Assembly (NCBI GenBank): GCA_035626475.1
Contig: DASPNP010000071.1
Location: 17,356 to 81,355, forward strand
Length of the DNA stretch: 64,000 bases
From: DASPKT01 sp035626475
GTDB lineage: Bacteria > Pseudomonadota > Alphaproteobacteria > Azospirillales > Azospirillaceae
Direction of reading: 5' to 3'
How positions within the stretch are numbered: the first letter of the stretch is position 1; the number at the start of each line of letters is the position of its first letter. The notes beneath the pieces were generated by a model. It was given only the letters and a program-made list of their open reading frames with translations, was not told the DNA's origin and ran no database searches. The position numbers and the translations under genes are program-made. Below, one piece after another: positions 60,690 through 64,000 of the stretch.

Positions 60690-60968
60690 TTACTTCCTCT
60701 TCGCCTTCTTGTCGGCCGCGTGACCGTAGAAGGTCCGCGTCGGCGAGAACTCGCCGAACTTATGGCCGATCATGTTCTCAGTCACCAGCACGGGCAGGAA
60801 CTTCTGGCCGTTGTACACGCCGAAGGTCAGTCCGACAAACTGGGGCAGGACGGTGGAACGGCGCGACCAGATCTTGATGATCTCGTTGCGGCCGGACGCG
60901 CGCGCCTTATCTGCCTTCTTCAAGAGGTAGCCGTCGACGAACGGCCCCTTCCAGACGGAACGGGTCAC
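60690..60968 (-). CDS. rpsS: 30S ribosomal protein S19
   Basis: A 92-residue head protein with the motifs RSVWKGPFVDGYLLKKADKA, RRSTVLPQFVGLTFGVYNG and MIGHKFGEFSPTRTFYGHAADKKAKRK. Normal length and place between rplB and rplV. Confidence 0.98.
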   Translation of the reverse strand: MTRSVWKGPFVDGYLLKKADKARASGRNEIIKIWSRRSTVLPQFVGLTFGVYNGQKFLPVLVTENMIGHKFGEFSPTRTFYGHAADKKAKRK

Positions 60969-60979
60969 GGTCCTACTCC

Positions 60980-61807
60980 TTACTTAGCGTGACGACGGCG
61001 CAGGATCATGCCGTCCGTCTTCTTGTTGCTGCGGGTCTTCTTACCCTTGGTCGGCTTGCCCCACGGGGTGACCGGATGACGGCCGCCCGAGGTGCGACCC
61101 TCACCGCCACCGTGCGGGTGGTCGATCGGGTTCATGGCGACGCCGCGGACGGCCGGGCGCTTGCCGAGCCAGCGGTTGCGGCCGGCCTTGCCGACGACCG
61201 TGTTCGACTGGTCGGGGTTCGAGACGGCGCCGATGGTGGCCATGCACTCGCCGCGGACGACGCGCAGCTCGCCCGAGGGCAGCTTCAGCTGGGCGTAGCC
61301 CTGGTCGCGGCCGACCAGCTGCAGGTACGTGCCGGCGGAACGGGCCAGCTGGCCGCCCTTGCCCGGACGCATCTCGACATTGTGCACGATCGTGCCGACC
61401 GGGATGTTCCGGAGCGGCATGGCGTTGCCCGGCTTCACGTCGACGCGCTCGCCGGCGATGACCGTGTCGCCGGCCTTCAGGCGCTGCGGGGCAAGGATGT
61501 AGGACAGCGTGCCGTCCTGATACTTGACCAGAGCGATGAAGCCCGTGCGGTTCGGATCATACTCCAGCCGCTCGACGACGGCCGGCATGTCGAACTTGCG
61601 ACGCTTGAAGTCGATGATGCGGTAACGGCGCTTGTGGCCGCCGCCCATGCGGCGCGCGGTGATGCGGCCGGTGTTGTTGCGGCCGCCGGAACCGGACAGG
61701 CCCTCGGTGAGCGCCTTGACCGGCTTGCCCTTGAACAGCTCCGACTTGTCGACCAGCACCAGCTGGCGGAGGCTCGGGGTGATCGGGCGGAAAGTCTTCA
61801 ATGCCAT
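60980..61807 (-). CDS. rplB: 50S ribosomal protein L2
   Basis: A 275-residue core protein required for peptidyl transfer and subunit joining. The rRNA-binding core holds YNLVGRDQGYAQLK-like beta strands, and the C-terminal segment GVAMNPIDHPHGGGEGRTSGGRHPVTPWG includes the conserved His in the peptidyl-transferase region. Normal length. It lies 10 bases downstream of rplW. Confidence 0.98.
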   Translation of the reverse strand: MALKTFRPITPSLRQLVLVDKSELFKGKPVKALTEGLSGSGGRNNTGRITARRMGGGHKRRYRIIDFKRRKFDMPAVVERLEYDPNRTGFIALVKYQDGTLSYILAPQRLKAGDTVIAGERVDVKPGNAMPLRNIPVGTIVHNVEMRPGKGGQLARSAGTYLQLVGRDQGYAQLKLPSGELRVVRGECMATIGAVSNPDQSNTVVGKAGRNRWLGKRPAVRGVAMNPIDHPHGGGEGRTSGGRHPVTPWGKPTKGKKTRSNKKTDGMILRRRHAK

Positions 61808-61817
61808 CGTCTGATCC

Positions 61818-62132
61818 TCACACGCCGGTCGTGACGTCGATCGTGTGGCCCTCGGCGAGGGTCACGATGGCCTTCTTGAAGTCCGACCGGCGGGCGACGA
61901 TGCCCTTGAAGCGCTTCGTCTTGCCCTTCGCCACGATCGTGTTCACGGCCGTCACCTTCACCTTGAACAGGCCCTCGACGGCGGCCTTGATCTCCGGCTT
62001 GGTCGCGTCCAGGGGGACACGGAAGGTCACCTGGCGGTGCTCCGAGCCCATGGTGGCCTTTTCGGTGATGACGGGCGCGACGATCAGATCGTACATGCGC
62101 TCCGCCGACACCTTCACGTTATTGCTGCTCAT
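61818..62132 (-). CDS. rplW: 50S ribosomal protein L23
   Basis: A 104-residue tunnel-exit protein that docks trigger factor and SRP. The pattern YDLIVAPVITEKATM, TKPEIKAAVEGLFKVKVTAVNT and GKTKRFKGIVARRSDFKKAIVTL is conserved. The ATG overlaps the rplD stop by 4 bases. Confidence 0.98.
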   Translation of the reverse strand: MSSNNVKVSAERMYDLIVAPVITEKATMGSEHRQVTFRVPLDATKPEIKAAVEGLFKVKVTAVNTIVAKGKTKRFKGIVARRSDFKKAIVTLAEGHTIDVTTGV

Positions 62133-62749
62133 TTCAGGCGAGCCTCCAGCTGCTCGACCGCGTTGCGGGTCAACACCAGGGTGTCGTGCCGCAGGATGTC
62201 GTACACGTTGGCGCCCTGCTCCGGGAGAACGTCGACGTACGGGATGTTCCCGATGGCGCGACGGAAGTTCTCGTCCGGGTTGGCACCGTCGATGATCAGG
62301 ACCGAGTTCAGACCCAGCAGCTTCAGCTGGTCGGCGACGGCCTTGGTCTTGTGCGTGTCGGCCTTGGCGGCGTCCAGCACGACCAGCTTGCCCTCGGCGG
62401 CCTTGACCGACAGGGCGGTCTTCAGCGCGAGCTTGCGGAACTTCTTGGTCAGATCATGCTCGTGGCTGCGCACGACCGGGCCGAAGATCACGGCGCCGCC
62501 GCGGAACTGCGGGGAACGCAGCGAGCCCTGACGGGCGCGGCCGGTACCCTTCTGCTTCCACGGCTTCTTCGTGGTGCCGGCGATCTCGGAGATCCCCTTG
62601 GTCTTGTGCGAGCCCTGGCGGCGCTTGGCGAGCTGCCAGTTGACGGCGCGCGCGAGCAGGTCGGCGCGGGCCGGGAGGCCGAACACGGCATCGTCGAGAT
62701 CGATCTCGCCGATAGCCTCGTTCTTCAGGTTCTTTACGGTGGTCTTCAT
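62129..62749 (-). CDS. rplD: 50S ribosomal protein L4
   Basis: A 206-residue protein with the long tunnel loop GTGRARQGSLRSPQFRGGAVIFGP. In E. coli, L4 represses its own operon by binding the S10 leader; the leader here has only a small hairpin, so any such control is unproven. Normal length. It follows rplC by 5 bases and overlaps rplW. Confidence 0.98.
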   Translation of the reverse strand: MKTTVKNLKNEAIGEIDLDDAVFGLPARADLLARAVNWQLAKRRQGSHKTKGISEIAGTTKKPWKQKGTGRARQGSLRSPQFRGGAVIFGPVVRSHEHDLTKKFRKLALKTALSVKAAEGKLVVLDAAKADTHKTKAVADQLKLLGLNSVLIIDGANPDENFRRAIGNIPYVDVLPEQGANVYDILRHDTLVLTRNAVEQLEARLK

Positions 62750-62754
62750 GATGC

Positions 62755-63456
62755 TCAGCCCTCCTGCGCCGCAGGAGCGTTGGACGCGCGGGTAGCGGCC
62801 GGGAACGGCACGCCGTCCGGCAGCTTCTTCTTCACGGCGTCCTTGACCAGGACATAGCCGCCCTCGGAGCCGGGAACGGCGCCGCGGACGAGGATCAGGC
62901 CGCGCTCGACGTCGACCGACACGACACGCAGGTTCTGCGTGGTGACGCGCTCGACGCCGAAGTGGCCGGCCATCTTCTTGTTCTTGAACGTGCGACCCGG
63001 GTCCTGGCGCTGACCGGTCGAGCCGTGCGAGCGGTGCGACACCGACACGCCGTGCGAGGCACGCAGGCCGCCGAAGTTCCAGCGCTTCATGCCGCCGGCG
63101 AAGCCCTTACCGATCGTGGTGCCGGTGACGTCGACGAACTGGCCCTCGACGAAATGGTCGGCGGTGATCTCGGCGCCGACGTCCACCAGCGCGTCCGGGG
63201 TGACCCGGAACTCGGCGAGCTTCTTCTTCGGCTCGACCTGCGCCTTAGCGAAGCGCTCGCGCTCGGCCTTGGAGACGTTCTTCACCTTCGCCTTGCCCAC
63301 GCCGAGCTGGATGGCGGTGTAGCCGTCCTTCTCCTCGGTCTTCTGGGCGACCACCTGGCAGTGGTCGACTTTCAGCACAGTGACCGGGACATGTTCGCCT
63401 TCATTGGTGAAGACGCGGGTCATGCCCAGCTTCTGCGCGATCAAACCGGATCGCAT
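62755..63456 (-). CDS. rplC: 50S ribosomal protein L3
   Basis: A 233-residue protein whose loop reaches the peptidyl-transferase centre. The N-terminal LIAQKLGMTRVFTNEGEHVPVTVL and the core GFAGGMKRWNFGGLRASHG, SHRSHGSTGQRQDPGRTFKNKKMAG are conserved, including the Gln methylated by PrmB in relatives. The C-terminal 25 residues after LPDGVPFPA are an extra tail. It follows rpsJ by 56 bases. Confidence 0.98.
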   Translation of the reverse strand: MRSGLIAQKLGMTRVFTNEGEHVPVTVLKVDHCQVVAQKTEEKDGYTAIQLGVGKAKVKNVSKAERERFAKAQVEPKKKLAEFRVTPDALVDVGAEITADHFVEGQFVDVTGTTIGKGFAGGMKRWNFGGLRASHGVSVSHRSHGSTGQRQDPGRTFKNKKMAGHFGVERVTTQNLRVVSVDVERGLILVRGAVPGSEGGYVLVKDAVKKKLPDGVPFPAATRASNAPAAQEG

Positions 63457-63512
63457 TGTTGTTCACTCCTGACTGGGGACATCCTCGGTGGGAGAGGTCC
63501 CGTGCTTGATAC

Positions 63513-63821
<309 letters not shown>

Positions 63822-63856
63822 CGTGCCGTCCTAATCTCTGAAAGAGCCTGCTGGCG

Positions 63857-63872
63857 TCGCCGTTTCCGGCGA
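63857..63872 (-). promoter_or_regulatory. GNRA-loop hairpin in the rpsJ leader
   Basis: On the minus strand TCGCCG-GAAA-CGGCGA forms a perfect 6-base stem with a GAAA tetraloop, 35 bases upstream of the rpsJ start. It may be a control or stability element in the leader. No T-run follows. Confidence 0.45.
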
Positions 63873-63929
63873 AAACAGCACCCGCGACGTGAGGCCAAGG
63901 CGTCAGCCCCGTCCGCGGGTGGAGGGGAG

Positions 63930-63957
63930 AAGATATCGTGTGTCAGCGGCGTGTCAA
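63930..63957 (-). promoter_or_regulatory. Sigma70-type promoter for the S10 cluster
   Basis: On the minus strand TTGACA (63957-63952) and TATCTT (63935-63930) are 16 bases apart. Transcription would start about 100 bases ahead of rpsJ. A perfect -35 and a reasonable -10 make this a good promoter for the ribosomal genes; the region to 64000 holds no gene I can support. Confidence 0.75.
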
Positions 63958-64000
63958 GGGAGTAGGGACTGCGGAATGAGGATTTAGGGTTGCTGGCGGG

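Overview
The window is high-GC chromosomal DNA from an alphaproteobacterium, most likely of the Rhodospirillales/Azospirillales type. The evidence is the gene content and order: an ATP12-type F1-ATPase assembly chaperone, separate propionyl-CoA carboxylase subunits, a DUF2927 protein, and a ribosomal cluster that runs rpsJ to rplQ with adk after secY and with no rpsD or rpmJ between rpsM and rpoA. This assignment is an inference from proteins and synteny. No rRNA is present. Layout: 0.2-9.5 kb holds short-chain and acyl-CoA metabolism (SDR, thiolase, isovaleryl-CoA dehydrogenase), a MAPEG protein, an alpha/beta hydrolase with a TetR regulator, a small outer-membrane barrel, a DUF2076 protein, a cyclic-nucleotide-binding protein and an AI-2E family permease. 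9.6-17.8 kb holds a large TonB-dependent receptor, a DUF2927 protein and a translationally coupled maeB-mgtE pair. 17.9-21.6 kb is accessory-like: a candidate 6S RNA, a visibly AT-rich HNH endonuclease gene beside tRNA-Leu(GAG), lipB, a HicAB toxin-antitoxin pair and mscL. 21.7-28.7 kb holds acylphosphatase and pccA, divergent lepB, the cydAB quinol oxidase and a LysR regulator. 28.7-41.4 kb holds four copies of a palindromic intergenic repeat, a SnoaL-like protein, a TPR/arginine-methyltransferase-like protein, an SCP2 protein, pccB, ATP12-HAD, a RelE/XRE toxin-antitoxin pair, a four-gene overlapping operon (DUF429-crcB-rluC-isomerase) and a very long TPR-FkbM-TPR-glycosyltransferase protein. 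41.4-49.4 kb holds rarA, a DegP/DegQ protease, an SDR, small lipoproteins, an Lrp regulator and other small genes. 49.5-64.0 kb is the ribosomal protein/rpoA/secY/adk cluster, all on the minus strand. How the genes fit together: ivd, the thiolase, pccA and pccB fit degradation of branched-chain amino acids and odd-chain acyl-CoA to acetyl-CoA and propionyl-CoA/methylmalonyl-CoA. MaeB and bd oxidase link to central carbon and low-oxygen respiration. The ribosomal block has two clear sigma70-type promoters, one ahead of rpsJ and one ahead of rpsM, and several strong hairpins in its gaps. No phage, integrase, transposase, CRISPR array or complete defence system was found. The most unusual items are the TPR/PRMT-like protein, the AT-rich HNH islet beside the tRNA, the candidate 6S RNA in an unusual place, the nested palindromic repeats, and several structured leaders.
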